The notes: a model not told the origin generated them from the letters alone. A stretch of 51,294 nt of DNA from Bacillota bacterium (GCA_017889585.1 JAGFZX010000043.1:1-51294); one strand, 5' to 3'; shown: positions 17,797-28,509, counted from the first letter of the stretch. Numbers and translations are program-made.

Positions 17797-17801
17797 TCAA
17801 G

Positions 17802-18518
17802 ATGGGGCAAGGAGTATTAACTGGTGATCGCAACGCATTCTTTGGGGGCTTGCGCAAAAATATGAAAATTCTGCCTGGCGGAAAGGCCAAGCGGGTCGAG
17901 AACCCAATGGATGGCTTATTTACCCAGCGGGAAACAACCATTGATGAGCGAAGAGATCTGCGGGAACGATTCGCTAAGGAATGGACGGCTCTAGGCGGAA
18001 AAGCCTTTAGTATTAAGGATCAAAATGAACTGGGGCAAGCACTCAAACAAATTATTCAAGAAAGGCATCTTCAAAAGGCAATGTGCTGGGATCATCCTGA
18101 ACTTGAAAAACTAAGATTAGAAGAACTATTCTCACATACGCAGACTTCATTATCGCGATGGCCATTAGAAAAAAAATATAGTGACTGGATTGGTAAAGCC
18201 GCTGCTATGGACGCTGGAATTGTTTGGGCAGATATTGCGATGGCTGAAACAGGTACCATTGTATTGCCTGCTTCGACTCCCGGGCAACCTACATCAGTAT
18301 GTGTTTTACCACTTACCTTAATTGCCATCTTCACAACCGCTCAATTGGTGGATGGACTTGCTTCAGTGATGAATATCTTCAAGGAACGATATGGAACAAA
18401 TCTGCCTACCACAACCACCTTTATTAGCGGTCCCAGTCGAACCACCGATATCGAGATGGTTCTAACCATCGGAGTACATGGTTCAAGGTACGTTTATGCC
18501 CTGATTTTAGATGAATAA
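17802..18518 (+). CDS. lutC: L-lactate oxidation protein LutC
   Basis: A 238-residue LUD-domain protein (YkgG type), third subunit of LutABC. It carries the family motif ADIAMAETGTIVLP, then a Cys near VCVLPLTLIAI, and ends with ISGPSRTTDIEMVLTIGVHG, the most conserved stretch. AAAGGAG precedes the ATG by about 8 bases, and it starts five bases after lutB. Together the three genes allow growth on lactate. No lactate permease lies next to them here, unlike some Bacillus and Shewanella loci. Confidence 0.94.
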   Translation: MGQGVLTGDRNAFFGGLRKNMKILPGGKAKRVENPMDGLFTQRETTIDERRDLRERFAKEWTALGGKAFSIKDQNELGQALKQIIQERHLQKAMCWDHPELEKLRLEELFSHTQTSLSRWPLEKKYSDWIGKAAAMDAGIVWADIAMAETGTIVLPASTPGQPTSVCVLPLTLIAIFTTAQLVDGLASVMNIFKERYGTNLPTTTTFISGPSRTTDIEMVLTIGVHGSRYVYALILDE

Positions 18519-18636
18519 TAATTTGACAAATTTTATATCGGTTCCTTATTTTTCTACGTAATCCACTCGCCCTCCTGTCAGTCGATGATCTGATCTTAGT
18601 GGCATAGAGTCGATAATCGATAGGCAATCATAATCA

Positions 18637-18675
18637 CGAAAGAAGCTGTCAGTTATATCCTGACAGCTTCTTTCG
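18637..18675. repeat. Perfect 16-base inverted repeat around the addA stop codon
   Basis: CGAAAGAAGCTGTCAG (18637-18652) and its exact complement (18660-18675) flank a seven-base loop that contains the addA stop. The addA-side arm encodes the last codons (KEAV). No T-run follows in either direction, so it may be a poor terminator for the convergent lutC and addA genes or an mRNA-end stabiliser. Confidence 0.75.
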
Positions 18676-21600
18676 TACTAAATACATACAAATATTTTTC
18701 TTTCACTGGTTGTTTAAAGATACGTTCCACTGCTTCTGCATAAAGGTTCAGCTGAACAGCATATCTATCAATGAGTTCGACACTATCTTTAACCCAATCA
18801 GTTTTATAATCAAGCAATACCAGACCATCATCTTCATCAAACAAGGCATCAATAACCCCTTGAATAAAAACCCCCTCGCCGCTTCCGGCCAACTCAGCAT
18901 CAAACCGTTCCCCAGGAAGAATCAAGCTAAAAGGAAGCTCCCGACGCACTTTGGTAGAATGACAGAGACGTTGTCCAAGATTGCTTTTGAAAAAAGCGAC
19001 AATACCAGATATATCCACCGATTCAGCATGTTGAGGCAAAATCATTTCCTTAGACACCATCTCGGCTAACTGTTCCCTAATACCATCCTCTTGTAAATCA
19101 CCTTGCAAATCCATATGTTGCATAACACTGTGCATCAGTGTCCCCCGCTCAGCGCCAGTCAATCCTGTAGACTGTTGAATAAATCGCGGCCGTAGGGCAA
19201 TGGATTTTTTGCCAAATACTTGGTGACCAGTCTCATCTGCCAATGTATCAAACCGCCGTTTAATTTCCGTCACCGATAATTTAGCTGGTTTCCCCACTAC
19301 ATAGGCATATCCATACTGCCACCCTAGAATCTTATCCACCCAAGAATAATCTCCACCGCCATCAACAGCTTCCATATTCTTGATATTTTCTAGTAAAGGT
19401 GCTGCACTAAGATCACCATCTGTGACTTCAATCAACTGACTTGGATTATAAATGGTTACCTGCCATTTTGATAAATCATTAACAAAAATGCTAGCAGGTT
19501 GATCTTCACATTCAGCATACTGGCGCAGAGCTTCCCCACCGTCATGGCGAGCTACTGCAGGACACAGCCAATCCAGATAATTCTTAGCACTAGCAATTAG
19601 AGCATCAGGCAAGGTTAGACTGGTGCAATCTGTGACTTGACACCATTGAACGGCTTTTTTATTTAACTTGCTGACTGAACCCACTAGAATCAATTTTTCC
19701 CTCGCTCTGGTTAGAGCCACATACAAAATCCGCAGTTCCTCCGCCTTAGTTTCCATAGTTAGCTTATGACTAATACCATGCCGAGCTAAAGTAGGATAGC
19801 GAAACCGCAATTCTGGATTGGTAAAATATGGTCCAACTCCCAGTGTTTTGTGACACAATACTAAGGCTTTGCTGTCCTGAAGATTTATATTTTTGCCTAA
19901 ATCAGCTACAAATACAATAGGGAACTCTAGTCCCTTACTCTTGTGAATACTCATAATTCGTACCACATCTTCGCTTTCACCAAGAGCTCTAGCCACCGCT
20001 AGATCAGAGCCTTTATCTTGCATCCGTTCTAAAAAGCGTAAAAATCGAAAGAGCCCTCGGAAATTTGTTGCCTCATACTGACGAGCCCGATCATGTAATG
20101 CCCGTAAATTGGCCTGACGCAGCATTCCTCCCGGCATACCACCCACATAATCGTAATAACCTGTATCACGATAAATTTGCCATATAAGCTCAGGCACACC
20201 ACTTCGGCGGGATAGATTACGCCACTGTTCAAATTGTCGAATAAAATCCTGCACTTTAGCCTGCAGCTTAGCATCACCCTCATACTGACAACTATCACAA
20301 TACGCCGTCAGTGCAGTCCATAAATCATCCCCTTGCTTCTGCAAACGAACTTCTACCAACTGATCAGTGGTAAACTGGGCTAACGGCGAACGTAATACTG
20401 CTGCCAAGGCAATATCCTGCCGGGGATTATCAATGGCACTGAGCAAGGATAACATCATCTGTACTTCTATTTCACGAAAATAGCCGGAATCCAGTTCAGC
20501 ATAGGCTGGTATACCTGCTTGCCTGAGTACATCAAGCACTATATTGGCTTTTCCTTTTACAGAACGTAATAACACGACAATATCTCGCCAAGCCAAAGGG
20601 CGATATTCTTTAAGACTTTTATCATACACCTGATAATTGCCTGTCATCAGCTCGCCCATTCTTTTGGCAATAAAACGAGCCTCTAGTTCAAAACCACTCA
20701 GTTCAGCCTCAGCGACTAGCTCTGCTGACGGCTCATCAGTACTCTCCGCCTCTTCCCCCTGTACTGCCTCTGTCTGTTCGACAGTCTCATCGCGATCGAT
20801 AATACAAAGTTCTACTGATCCATCCAGCAAAGGACCTTGCTCCTCTGGATAATCTGGTCCAGGATTAAGTTTCTCCGCCTCCCCATATTCTAGTTCAGCT
20901 ACCTTTGGTGCCATCAACTGAACAAACAGAAAATTTACAGCATGGAGTACACCAGCCCGACTGCGGAAGTTCTGGGATAAATCGATCCGTGCATACCTAT
21001 CCCCGCCCTCAGGATACCTGCGATATTTTTCCATAAAAAGTTCAGGCTCAGCTAAGCGAAAACGATAGATGCTCTGTTTCACATCACCCACTAAAAATAA
21101 ATTGGCCTTTTCGGCGTTAGCCACTAAACGTAAAATAGTTTCCTGTACCCCGTTTGTATCCTGATATTCGTCGACCATGACCTCGTCAAACCGTTCTTGT
21201 AAATCCAAGGCTACGGCTGAGGCTTTAATTTCACCAGGTTCCGCCTCGGCATCAAGCAATATTCTTAGACAAAAATGCTCCAAATCATTAAAATCCAATA
21301 ATCCTTTATCACTTTTGTTTTTTGCAAATTCCTGACCAAACTCTATCACTAGTTTCCCTAGAGTGTCCACTAATGGACCAATCAGCCGCATATCAGTCAA
21401 TAGTTCTTCCGAGGGACAGTCAAAGAAATTGGCCTTACAGTCATTTACTTTATCTTTGACTTTTTGACGTGCTTTCTGGAAATATTTTTTTACAGATTCA
21501 GGGGTGCCTTTTGGGGTTTTGGCGATTTTTTCAAACTGACAACAAGCCATAGCATTGGCTAACCGTTCCCAAGAATGGTTGGCTGCCATTAATAGCTCAT

Positions 21601-22369
21601 CTAATACTACTTCATCTGCAGCAAAGGTTTGGACATATTCAGAGATATTGCCTGGCTTACCTACTTCCTGGCACAGAGCATGCAACTGGTTCTTACCTTG
21701 CTCTAACTCCAAGACAATCTTACTTCGAATTAGTTTAGACCATGGCAAATCCTCAATGTCAACATCATCTGGCAAAAGGAATGCGTTTTTCAAATTGCTC
21801 AGCCAATCGTCAGGCCATGGATGACTACGAGAAAAATCGTATAATCCTAAAATCAAACTATATAAAGAATCATCACTCTGCTCATCCCCATAATGTTCAA
21901 CAAGTCTTAAAAAATCAGTATCGCCTTGAGCATATTTAGTCTCAAATAGTTTTTCCAGTACATCTGTTTTCATTAAGGTAATTTCAGCTTGACCAGCAAC
22001 GCGAAACTGAGGATCTAATTCAAGCAAGTGGAAATTTTGTCGTATAATGCTTTGACAAAAAGAGTGAATTGTGGAGATCGCTGAAGAATTCAGCAGGGCC
22101 AACTGCCGCTCAATATGCTGAGAATGAGGCTGCTTTTTAAGAGCCTCACTTAGAGCGCTACCAATTCGTGCTCGCATTTCTGCTGCCGCCGCATTGGTAA
22201 AGGTAACCACCAACATTTTATCAATATCCACTGGCTGTTCTTCATCCAAAATACGACAAATAATCCGCTCTACCAATACAGAGGTTTTACCTGAGCCAGC
22301 AGCGGCAGCCACCAAAACATTTTTGCCTCGGGTTTCAATTGCCGCTAACTGCTGTTTAGACCAACTCAT
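18653..22369 (-). CDS. addA: ATP-dependent helicase/nuclease AddA
   Basis: A 1238-residue UvrD-type helicase with a C-terminal RecB-family nuclease, one half of the AddAB enzyme that resects double-strand breaks for RecA. Walker A is AAAAGSGKTS (about 21-30). Other helicase motifs include DEYQDTN, GDVKQSIYRFR and LYVALTRAREKLILVGS. The nuclease motif LLDYKTDW lies about 52 residues from the end. An acidic Glu/Ser-rich insert is present after residue 540. The ATG at 22369 follows GGAGGAGG; it overlaps addB by 14 bases, so addBA are translationally coupled. Confidence 0.96.
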   Translation of the reverse strand: MSWSKQQLAAIETRGKNVLVAAAAGSGKTSVLVERIICRILDEEQPVDIDKMLVVTFTNAAAAEMRARIGSALSEALKKQPHSQHIERQLALLNSSAISTIHSFCQSIIRQNFHLLELDPQFRVAGQAEITLMKTDVLEKLFETKYAQGDTDFLRLVEHYGDEQSDDSLYSLILGLYDFSRSHPWPDDWLSNLKNAFLLPDDVDIEDLPWSKLIRSKIVLELEQGKNQLHALCQEVGKPGNISEYVQTFAADEVVLDELLMAANHSWERLANAMACCQFEKIAKTPKGTPESVKKYFQKARQKVKDKVNDCKANFFDCPSEELLTDMRLIGPLVDTLGKLVIEFGQEFAKNKSDKGLLDFNDLEHFCLRILLDAEAEPGEIKASAVALDLQERFDEVMVDEYQDTNGVQETILRLVANAEKANLFLVGDVKQSIYRFRLAEPELFMEKYRRYPEGGDRYARIDLSQNFRSRAGVLHAVNFLFVQLMAPKVAELEYGEAEKLNPGPDYPEEQGPLLDGSVELCIIDRDETVEQTEAVQGEEAESTDEPSAELVAEAELSGFELEARFIAKRMGELMTGNYQVYDKSLKEYRPLAWRDIVVLLRSVKGKANIVLDVLRQAGIPAYAELDSGYFREIEVQMMLSLLSAIDNPRQDIALAAVLRSPLAQFTTDQLVEVRLQKQGDDLWTALTAYCDSCQYEGDAKLQAKVQDFIRQFEQWRNLSRRSGVPELIWQIYRDTGYYDYVGGMPGGMLRQANLRALHDRARQYEATNFRGLFRFLRFLERMQDKGSDLAVARALGESEDVVRIMSIHKSKGLEFPIVFVADLGKNINLQDSKALVLCHKTLGVGPYFTNPELRFRYPTLARHGISHKLTMETKAEELRILYVALTRAREKLILVGSVSKLNKKAVQWCQVTDCTSLTLPDALIASAKNYLDWLCPAVARHDGGEALRQYAECEDQPASIFVNDLSKWQVTIYNPSQLIEVTDGDLSAAPLLENIKNMEAVDGGGDYSWVDKILGWQYGYAYVVGKPAKLSVTEIKRRFDTLADETGHQVFGKKSIALRPRFIQQSTGLTGAERGTLMHSVMQHMDLQGDLQEDGIREQLAEMVSKEMILPQHAESVDISGIVAFFKSNLGQRLCHSTKVRRELPFSLILPGERFDAELAGSGEGVFIQGVIDALFDEDDGLVLLDYKTDWVKDSVELIDRYAVQLNLYAEAVERIFKQPVKEKYLYVFSTKEAVRI

Positions 22370-25300
22370 GTTTTTCCTCCTCCTGCTGTGCAATTTTTTC
22401 AATAATGATAGAATCTTCAGGTCTCGCTAACCTACGATACTCATTTTCTGGCAGCAAGCTATCAAACTGACAGACAGCACTGTACTGACAAAACTCGCAA
22501 GGTGTACGTTTTTCCAACGCATATGGACTAATGCTAATCTCCCCAGCCATAATTTTACGAGCTGTTTCAACCAATTTTTTCTCCACATGACTGAGGAGTA
22601 AGGAAAATTCTTCTGAAGTTTTCATATAAGGCAGAGATGTACTATAGAAGGTCTCATCTTTTTTAAGGGCAATTTTTAAGAATTCTGAATACCCCTCAAT
22701 GGCACTATCCAGGAGCCGCACGACCTCAGGCTCAGCGAGCACCCAGCCTGGCATTTTTAATAAATCATTGATTTTTTTAGTAATCTCATTGGTATCTATG
22801 CGCACAAGTTCAGAGATACTAGGATTTTTCAAAAAATAATACAATACCCCAGCTGGTAGATAATCTTCATAAGCGCTACGTGCCACCAGCAAATAAGTTA
22901 GCAGCTGCAGTCTCAGTCCATAATATACATCCACCAATTTGAGCCAAGCCCCACCTGACTTATAATCAATGACCAACATATATTTTTTCCCTTCGTGCTC
23001 AGCGGTGTCTAAGCGATCAATCTGACCCACAATTTCCAGACCAATGTCATCAGACAGCATATACACTAAGGGCGGCAAGGCATCATTCCCTCGTCCAAAG
23101 GATTTTTCCAGGGCCATGGGTTTAAATTCACTCACCCGATCAAACTCAATCAAACGGCGCACTGAGCGGGCTACCGTCCGCTTCAGCCTACCGACCAAAT
23201 GTTTGTGTTGCTCAGAGCTTAATAAAATTTCATTTTGAAGTTTTGGTGCTAACTTCTCAACAACTTCAGTGACAATATCATTACATTCCTGTGGACTTAC
23301 ACTTCCCCAATCTCGGCCCTCGGCTTGCATGCGATCACCAAAATCTTTAAGGGCAGCATGGAGAAACTGTCCCCAATCTGGGGCTTGGAGGCGGAATACT
23401 GCTCGTTCTTTTAAACTCAGTCCATACTGAGCAAAATGCTTAAAAGGACAAGCCTGAAAAGACTCAAACCGAGTGACACTGCCTCTTAGCTTATTATTTT
23501 TCGGATATAGGCGACTTGCCAAATGCACAGGCAATCTTTCGACCTGATTATAATGAAATAATCCTGCTACCGCTTGCTCCATATACCGCTCCAGTCTATC
23601 TTGTTGCCGCGCCCAATTGTATACATCCCACCATACTTCAGAAACTGTCTGCCCACGTTTATAGCCGCGCAGGACCGAGACTAATGCTGAAATACTGCTC
23701 TTAGCATGGGCCAAATACTGGCGTTCAGTGCCTGGTAGAGGTTCTACAGGCAAAGACATCAATGGCGCTGTCGTCAGTTCACGGAGACGTTTGATGAGCA
23801 TGGACGGACTAAGCCCCTTACCTTCTTCATCAGCCAAGGGGTAACTCATCCACAAATACGCACTTGCTCTCGTCAATCCTGTATACACTAAAAAGCGTTC
23901 CGCAAAGGAATCCGCCTGAGATCCAGGGGCTAATTCTAGACCAAAGGCAATCATTTGCACCCGTTCAACATCTGTTAAGAGGCCCTCTCCTCTCCCACGC
24001 ATAGGCAAGACCCCGTCGTTCACTCCCAGCACATAGATAGCGGGAATATTCTCCAAACTGGTTTGTTCCATAGAGGATACAGTGACATAATCAAGACCTG
24101 GAGGTATGAGACTTAACTTGAGACCTTCCAAACCTTCATTAATCATAGCGGAGTAATCGCCTAGTGTCATCTGCTGATCACCGCAGATTTCTACCAATTG
24201 TTCGAATAATTGCACTACACTATCCCACAACTGGCGGTGCTCTCTTGCCTGTTCCAAATCACCAGCTGCTTCAGCGTTATCAGCCCACTCTTCTAGCTTT
24301 TCAGGCACAGTAAGCCCAGTTAAGAGTTCATACAAAGCTATGGTCATCTCCTGTACAGTAGCTGATTCTTTAATCTGCTGTTCAAATACAATAAGAGGCG
24401 TCGAAACCTTGAGGCGAATATCGTTAATATCTTGCAGATATCCCTGCTCAACTTCATTTAACTCACTGTCTTCATCTAATGAGAAACGACGGATGAAAGT
24501 CCACATCTGACCATTGGTCCACTTGGTACCACGAATACCAAATTCTAGTACATAGTTTTCTAACCGATCAACCTCATCCCGGGGCAGACCAAATAAATCT
24601 GTCTTAAAACATCGAAACAAAGGCTCATAACTCCATCTATCAATCACCACATCCAAAGACGACCTTAATAACTCTGCCAAAGGATGATGGAATGGATGAC
24701 GTTTGCGATCGCTAAAAAATGGTATATCATAATCAGTCAGTACTGTTTCCACAATATTAGCATAACTTTCCGTATCCCGCAGTAAAATACCTATATCACG
24801 CCAGCGATGCCCTTCATCTCTACACTGACTCAAAATATCTCGGGCCATACCTTCCACTTCCATCCGACGATTGGCAGCCTCAACCACAGTCAGCCCTTGT
24901 ACTCCACCAGTCCAGTCCACTGCAGGCGAAGCAAAAAACTGTTTCTCAATATGCCTTAACAGTGGCGCAGTAAATCGCTGAGATTCAGTTAATACGACCT
25001 CTTCAATCTCAACCCCCATATTTCTCGCCAAATCCAACAGTTTGCGCCGCGTATCCCACTGGCGATGAAACAAGGCTGTTGCATTTTGCTGTTCTAGCTT
25101 ACCATCCAAACACAAAGTAACAGTCACACTAGTGGCTGTTTCTAGTAGTTTAGCCACCACCCCTGCTTCCTGGGGATTAAACCAAGTGAACCCATCAATC
25201 CATACCTCTGAGCCATACAAAATATCTGATTCACTAATTTTTTCTGCTAGTAATGTTAAATAATCCTCAGGATCTGTATATCGTCCCTGCAAAAACTTTT

Positions 25301-25802
25301 CAAAGCCTTGATAGATTAGAGCTAGGTCATGCAGCTTATTCCCGATAGGCAAACCACTCAACCCTTGCTCAGCCTGAACAAGCAGTTCTGGAGATATACC
25401 ATAGGCTTTAAACTCCTGAATCAACCCTGCCAAAATAGCAGCAAAATTGCGCTGGTTAGCGACGCGGTGAAACATTTTAAACTCTTGCTGATGATCATGC
25501 AATAATTGATTTAATACTAACCTCTTGCCCAGTTCTGTAATATGGGGGCGGACAGCGCCGCCTGTTTCCATTAAAATCCGATGAGCGAGCCTACGAAAGC
25601 CAAATACATAAGCCCTGGTAAACCCCTCAATGCCAAGAGTAGATGCCAGTTTATTCTCTACTTGAAAGGTAGCATGCTCAGGCAAAATCATAATTAGAGA
25701 CCTTCCCTCTGGTGAGGATTTTAACAATGCACTCATCTCTTCTAAACAACAATGAGTCTTACCAGATCCAGCCCGTCCTATTATTAATCTAAGCTTCGCC
25801 AA
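22356..25802 (-). CDS. addB: ATP-dependent nuclease subunit AddB
   Basis: A 1148-residue partner of AddA with an inactive helicase fold and an active nuclease. The N-terminal GRAGSGKTH is a Walker A box. The nuclease motif is VIDYKSGG with QLLTYL downstream. An iron-sulfur cluster is expected from one Cys before the nuclease (FQACPFKHFAQYGLSL) and the C-terminal CEFCQYSAVC pattern (CxxCx5C), as in Bacillus AddB. The TTG at 25802 is chosen because GGAGG lies 8 bases upstream; the ATG 15 bases earlier overlaps this site. First gene of addBA. Confidence 0.95.
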   Translation of the reverse strand: MAKLRLIIGRAGSGKTHCCLEEMSALLKSSPEGRSLIMILPEHATFQVENKLASTLGIEGFTRAYVFGFRRLAHRILMETGGAVRPHITELGKRLVLNQLLHDHQQEFKMFHRVANQRNFAAILAGLIQEFKAYGISPELLVQAEQGLSGLPIGNKLHDLALIYQGFEKFLQGRYTDPEDYLTLLAEKISESDILYGSEVWIDGFTWFNPQEAGVVAKLLETATSVTVTLCLDGKLEQQNATALFHRQWDTRRKLLDLARNMGVEIEEVVLTESQRFTAPLLRHIEKQFFASPAVDWTGGVQGLTVVEAANRRMEVEGMARDILSQCRDEGHRWRDIGILLRDTESYANIVETVLTDYDIPFFSDRKRHPFHHPLAELLRSSLDVVIDRWSYEPLFRCFKTDLFGLPRDEVDRLENYVLEFGIRGTKWTNGQMWTFIRRFSLDEDSELNEVEQGYLQDINDIRLKVSTPLIVFEQQIKESATVQEMTIALYELLTGLTVPEKLEEWADNAEAAGDLEQAREHRQLWDSVVQLFEQLVEICGDQQMTLGDYSAMINEGLEGLKLSLIPPGLDYVTVSSMEQTSLENIPAIYVLGVNDGVLPMRGRGEGLLTDVERVQMIAFGLELAPGSQADSFAERFLVYTGLTRASAYLWMSYPLADEEGKGLSPSMLIKRLRELTTAPLMSLPVEPLPGTERQYLAHAKSSISALVSVLRGYKRGQTVSEVWWDVYNWARQQDRLERYMEQAVAGLFHYNQVERLPVHLASRLYPKNNKLRGSVTRFESFQACPFKHFAQYGLSLKERAVFRLQAPDWGQFLHAALKDFGDRMQAEGRDWGSVSPQECNDIVTEVVEKLAPKLQNEILLSSEQHKHLVGRLKRTVARSVRRLIEFDRVSEFKPMALEKSFGRGNDALPPLVYMLSDDIGLEIVGQIDRLDTAEHEGKKYMLVIDYKSGGAWLKLVDVYYGLRLQLLTYLLVARSAYEDYLPAGVLYYFLKNPSISELVRIDTNEITKKINDLLKMPGWVLAEPEVVRLLDSAIEGYSEFLKIALKKDETFYSTSLPYMKTSEEFSLLLSHVEKKLVETARKIMAGEISISPYALEKRTPCEFCQYSAVCQFDSLLPENEYRRLARPEDSIIIEKIAQQEEEKHELV

Positions 25803-25905
25803 TTGTTTCACCTCCATACTGTTGCCCTAGTCATCTACATTATCATTCGTTGTCCTGGGATAAAACTCCTACCCGCCCTTATTCTAAAATATTCCAAATT
25901 AAAAG

Positions 25906-25944
25906 ACAGGAGGGTTCCCGCTGATGCACTGGGAGCTCTCCTGT
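25906..25944 (-). terminator. Terminator of the diguanylate cyclase gene
   Basis: On the minus strand ACAGGAG pairs with CTCCTGT, with an inner GGGAA-type stem, followed by CTTTTAATTT. It lies 15 bases past the GGDEF gene stop and upstream of addB. Confidence 0.65.
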
Positions 25945-25958
25945 TTCTATAGAGAAAA

Positions 25959-27764
25959 TTATGCCTTGGAGGAAGAACTATATCTGTTTGAATAACAAAT
26001 TCCATTCCGTCCTTGTTCCTTGCATAAATACATGGCAATATCAGCGTTTCTGGTTAAACTAGTCACATCATCTCCGTCCTGTGGGAAAAAGCTGATACCA
26101 ATACTAGCAGATATCTTTACCACTTGTTTATTAATATAAAATGGTTCTTTACATTTTTGAAGAATTCGCTTAGTAATCAGACTTGCTTCGTCATAGTCCT
26201 TGAGATTAGGTAGTATAATTACAAATTCATCACCACCTATTCGAGAAGCTGTATCGCCTTCTCGGATACAAGTCACCAAACGATTAGCAACTTCTTTTAA
26301 CAAAAGGTCTCCACCTTCATGGCCGAAAGTATCGTTTATATATTTAAACTTATCCAAGTCTAAGAAAACAACGGCAATCTTCCCATTCTCTCTCTTCCCT
26401 TGAGCAATTGCCAATGCTAACCGATCATCAAATAGCCGACGATTCGGCAACCCTGTCAGCGGATCATGATAAGCATAATGTTGCGCCCGCTCTATATTCT
26501 CCTTTTGTTCAGTAATATCAGATACAATGATCGCGCAATAACCAGGCTGTGGAATGTAGGCGGAAATTAATAACCACTTTTTTACTACCGCGGAAAATTG
26601 CTCGATAGTCTTCGTTTCTCCACTTATAGAAAGATCATTAAAAATCTCAAACCAGTTGATAGTTGCCTTCTTGTGAGTAAAAATTGTTTCACTTATTTTT
26701 CTGCCAATTAGCTCATTTTTATTAAATCCTATAAATTTTTCGAACGCGGCATTGACTTCCAGTATCCTATAATCCACCACATTGCCCTTATCATCCAGTA
26801 TACTTTCGAAATAAACAAATCCATGAAATAGATTATTAAATAGAGCCCTATATTTATTCTGACTACTTTTCAGCGCAAACTCCAATTGTTTTTGCTGAGT
26901 AATATCAACCATTACGCCAACTAAACCAGCAACTTTTCCATTTAAATTCAGATAAGGTGCCTTATTGAATATCATCTCCCGTTTCTCTCCACGGTCATTC
27001 ATTGCCTGATATTCATAAATTTGCACTTGCGGATTACTAAATAAATCCCAGTCCATTGCTCTGTATTTTGCTGCTAGTTCAGGTGGGGAAAGATCGTAAA
27101 TTGAACGACCAACAATTTCACTTTTAGGTATACCATGAAAGTCTTCAAAAGCCTTATTGCAGCCTTGGTAAATGCCGTTTATATCTTTATAGAAGATAGG
27201 ATTGGGAATCGCATTCATTAAATCTTGTAGAAATGTAACCGTCTCTAGTTGTTTGAAGCTTCTTAAGCCCATATCTGCTATGAGTTTTGCAACTTCCACA
27301 AAAAAAGCTATAATAAGCCTCAAACGTTCTTTTTTAATGATAGGTACCTTTCTTAAGGCTGTGATATATGCCTCTTCATCAAACTTATATTTTCTAGCTT
27401 GTTGCCTAAAAAACTTTTCTTGTGGAGGTGCTGAAAAAAACTGTCCAATAAACAGTGTAGCTAAGTGCTCATCCTCGACAATAATCGGAAATGCATAATC
27501 TAGCATACCATTCTTACAATGATATCCAATATATGGACCTGTATGTAAATTATCAGCAATGTAGTTATCACTTTCCTGACACTTGAGTAGCGCCTCTGGC
27601 TGAATACGATGGAATTTCGCACAAATATCTTGCCATCCAGTTGCTGTCAGAACAGTCAAGTTTTTGTCTATAATTCCCGAAGGAATACCTGTAGCTTCAT
27701 AGAGGGCATCCATTACTTTTTGCAATCTTGAAATATCCACCAAATCGGCTAATTGCTTATGCAT
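25959..27764 (-). CDS. PocR-PAS-PAS-GGDEF diguanylate cyclase
   Basis: A 601-residue soluble signalling protein with a PocR-type ligand-binding domain (about 8-165; LVDISRLQKVMDALYEATG, CQESDNYI, YHCKNGMLDYAFPI), two PAS domains (about 175-300 and 305-425) and a GGDEF domain (about 435-590). The active site RIGGDEF (510-514) is intact and the inhibitory I-site REGD (501-504) lies five residues before it, so it should make cyclic di-GMP with product feedback. PocR domains bind small molecules such as diols or hydrocarbons; the ligand here is unknown. The ATG has GAGGGAG upstream. No membrane segment is seen. Monocistronic. Confidence 0.93.
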   Translation of the reverse strand: MHKQLADLVDISRLQKVMDALYEATGIPSGIIDKNLTVLTATGWQDICAKFHRIQPEALLKCQESDNYIADNLHTGPYIGYHCKNGMLDYAFPIIVEDEHLATLFIGQFFSAPPQEKFFRQQARKYKFDEEAYITALRKVPIIKKERLRLIIAFFVEVAKLIADMGLRSFKQLETVTFLQDLMNAIPNPIFYKDINGIYQGCNKAFEDFHGIPKSEIVGRSIYDLSPPELAAKYRAMDWDLFSNPQVQIYEYQAMNDRGEKREMIFNKAPYLNLNGKVAGLVGVMVDITQQKQLEFALKSSQNKYRALFNNLFHGFVYFESILDDKGNVVDYRILEVNAAFEKFIGFNKNELIGRKISETIFTHKKATINWFEIFNDLSISGETKTIEQFSAVVKKWLLISAYIPQPGYCAIIVSDITEQKENIERAQHYAYHDPLTGLPNRRLFDDRLALAIAQGKRENGKIAVVFLDLDKFKYINDTFGHEGGDLLLKEVANRLVTCIREGDTASRIGGDEFVIILPNLKDYDEASLITKRILQKCKEPFYINKQVVKISASIGISFFPQDGDDVTSLTRNADIAMYLCKEQGRNGICYSNRYSSSSKA

Positions 27765-27945
27765 AGTATCTCCCTCTCTCTTTTTACAATAAATAAGCCT
27801 CTCTGAACATCACTAAATTAGAATATTGCTTCATAAATTTACTATATAATATTACAAAATTCTACTATATTTTTCAGATAATTACTAGCTAAATTATCAT
27901 AGCTTTTTTACTGAAAATAAATCCTCATTGTGATTAGACAACTGT

Positions 27946-27992
27946 AAAAAACCGATGACCACCGTCTTTATAAACAGTGGCCATCGGTTTTT
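27946..27992 (-). terminator. Terminator of the coat-F gene
   Basis: On the minus strand AAAAACCGATGGCCAC pairs, with small mismatches, with GTGGTCATCGGTTTTT, followed by TTACAG. It begins 14 bases after the stop. Confidence 0.8.
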
Positions 27993-28005
27993 ACTTTTTT
28001 TATTT

Positions 28006-28509
28006 TTACTGTGTATTATACATGCCTTTACTTTGCATGTATTGGAACAATCCTTCACCATGCCCTTGTTCTTCTTTTTGTATATGATTAAGGGCTTGAC
28101 GTATGTTGGTATCAGCACATTCAAAAATAGCTGTATCATAGGCCCCAGAGACAAATTTTTCGGTCATCAACATATCATTGCAAAGAGCACTGTCACTTTG
28201 ACTATTTGTTGCAGCTTGGGATGAAGTCGTTGAAGAGGACGTTGCAGATGACATCGCTGAACTTTGCATACCACTTTCCTGATTCGATTGACTTGAACTT
28301 GAGGTCATAGTCGGAACCTGACCGCTTAACATTTGATTAATAGTATTTAGGTGTTGTTGTTCTTGCTGTGCATAGGTATTTAATAATTGTTTTAATTGGG
28401 GATCACTTGCCTGACTTGCATAGGTTTGGTACTTTTGTATACAAATTTTCTCATGGTTTTGCTGATCTTTTAACAAGGATGTTTCCTTTTGTGTTAATTT
28501 TAATGTCAT
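28006..28509 (-). CDS. Coat F-domain spore coat protein
   Basis: A 167-residue protein with a ferritin-like helical pair split by a Ser/Gln/Thr-rich linker (about 70-105). The N-terminal half carries LLKDQQNHEKICIQKY and QQEQQHLNTINQML. The C-terminal half carries CNDMLMTEKFVSGAYDTAIFECADTN in the family manner, and EEQGHGEGLFQYMQ. This layout matches CotF-type coat proteins found in sporulating Firmicutes. AGAAGGAGG lies 8 bases before the ATG at 28509; the earlier in-frame start lies inside this site. It supports a spore-forming host. A sporulation-specific promoter was not identified. Confidence 0.85.
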   Translation of the reverse strand: MTLKLTQKETSLLKDQQNHEKICIQKYQTYASQASDPQLKQLLNTYAQQEQQHLNTINQMLSGQVPTMTSSSSQSNQESGMQSSAMSSATSSSTTSSQAATNSQSDSALCNDMLMTEKFVSGAYDTAIFECADTNIRQALNHIQKEEQGHGEGLFQYMQSKGMYNTQ

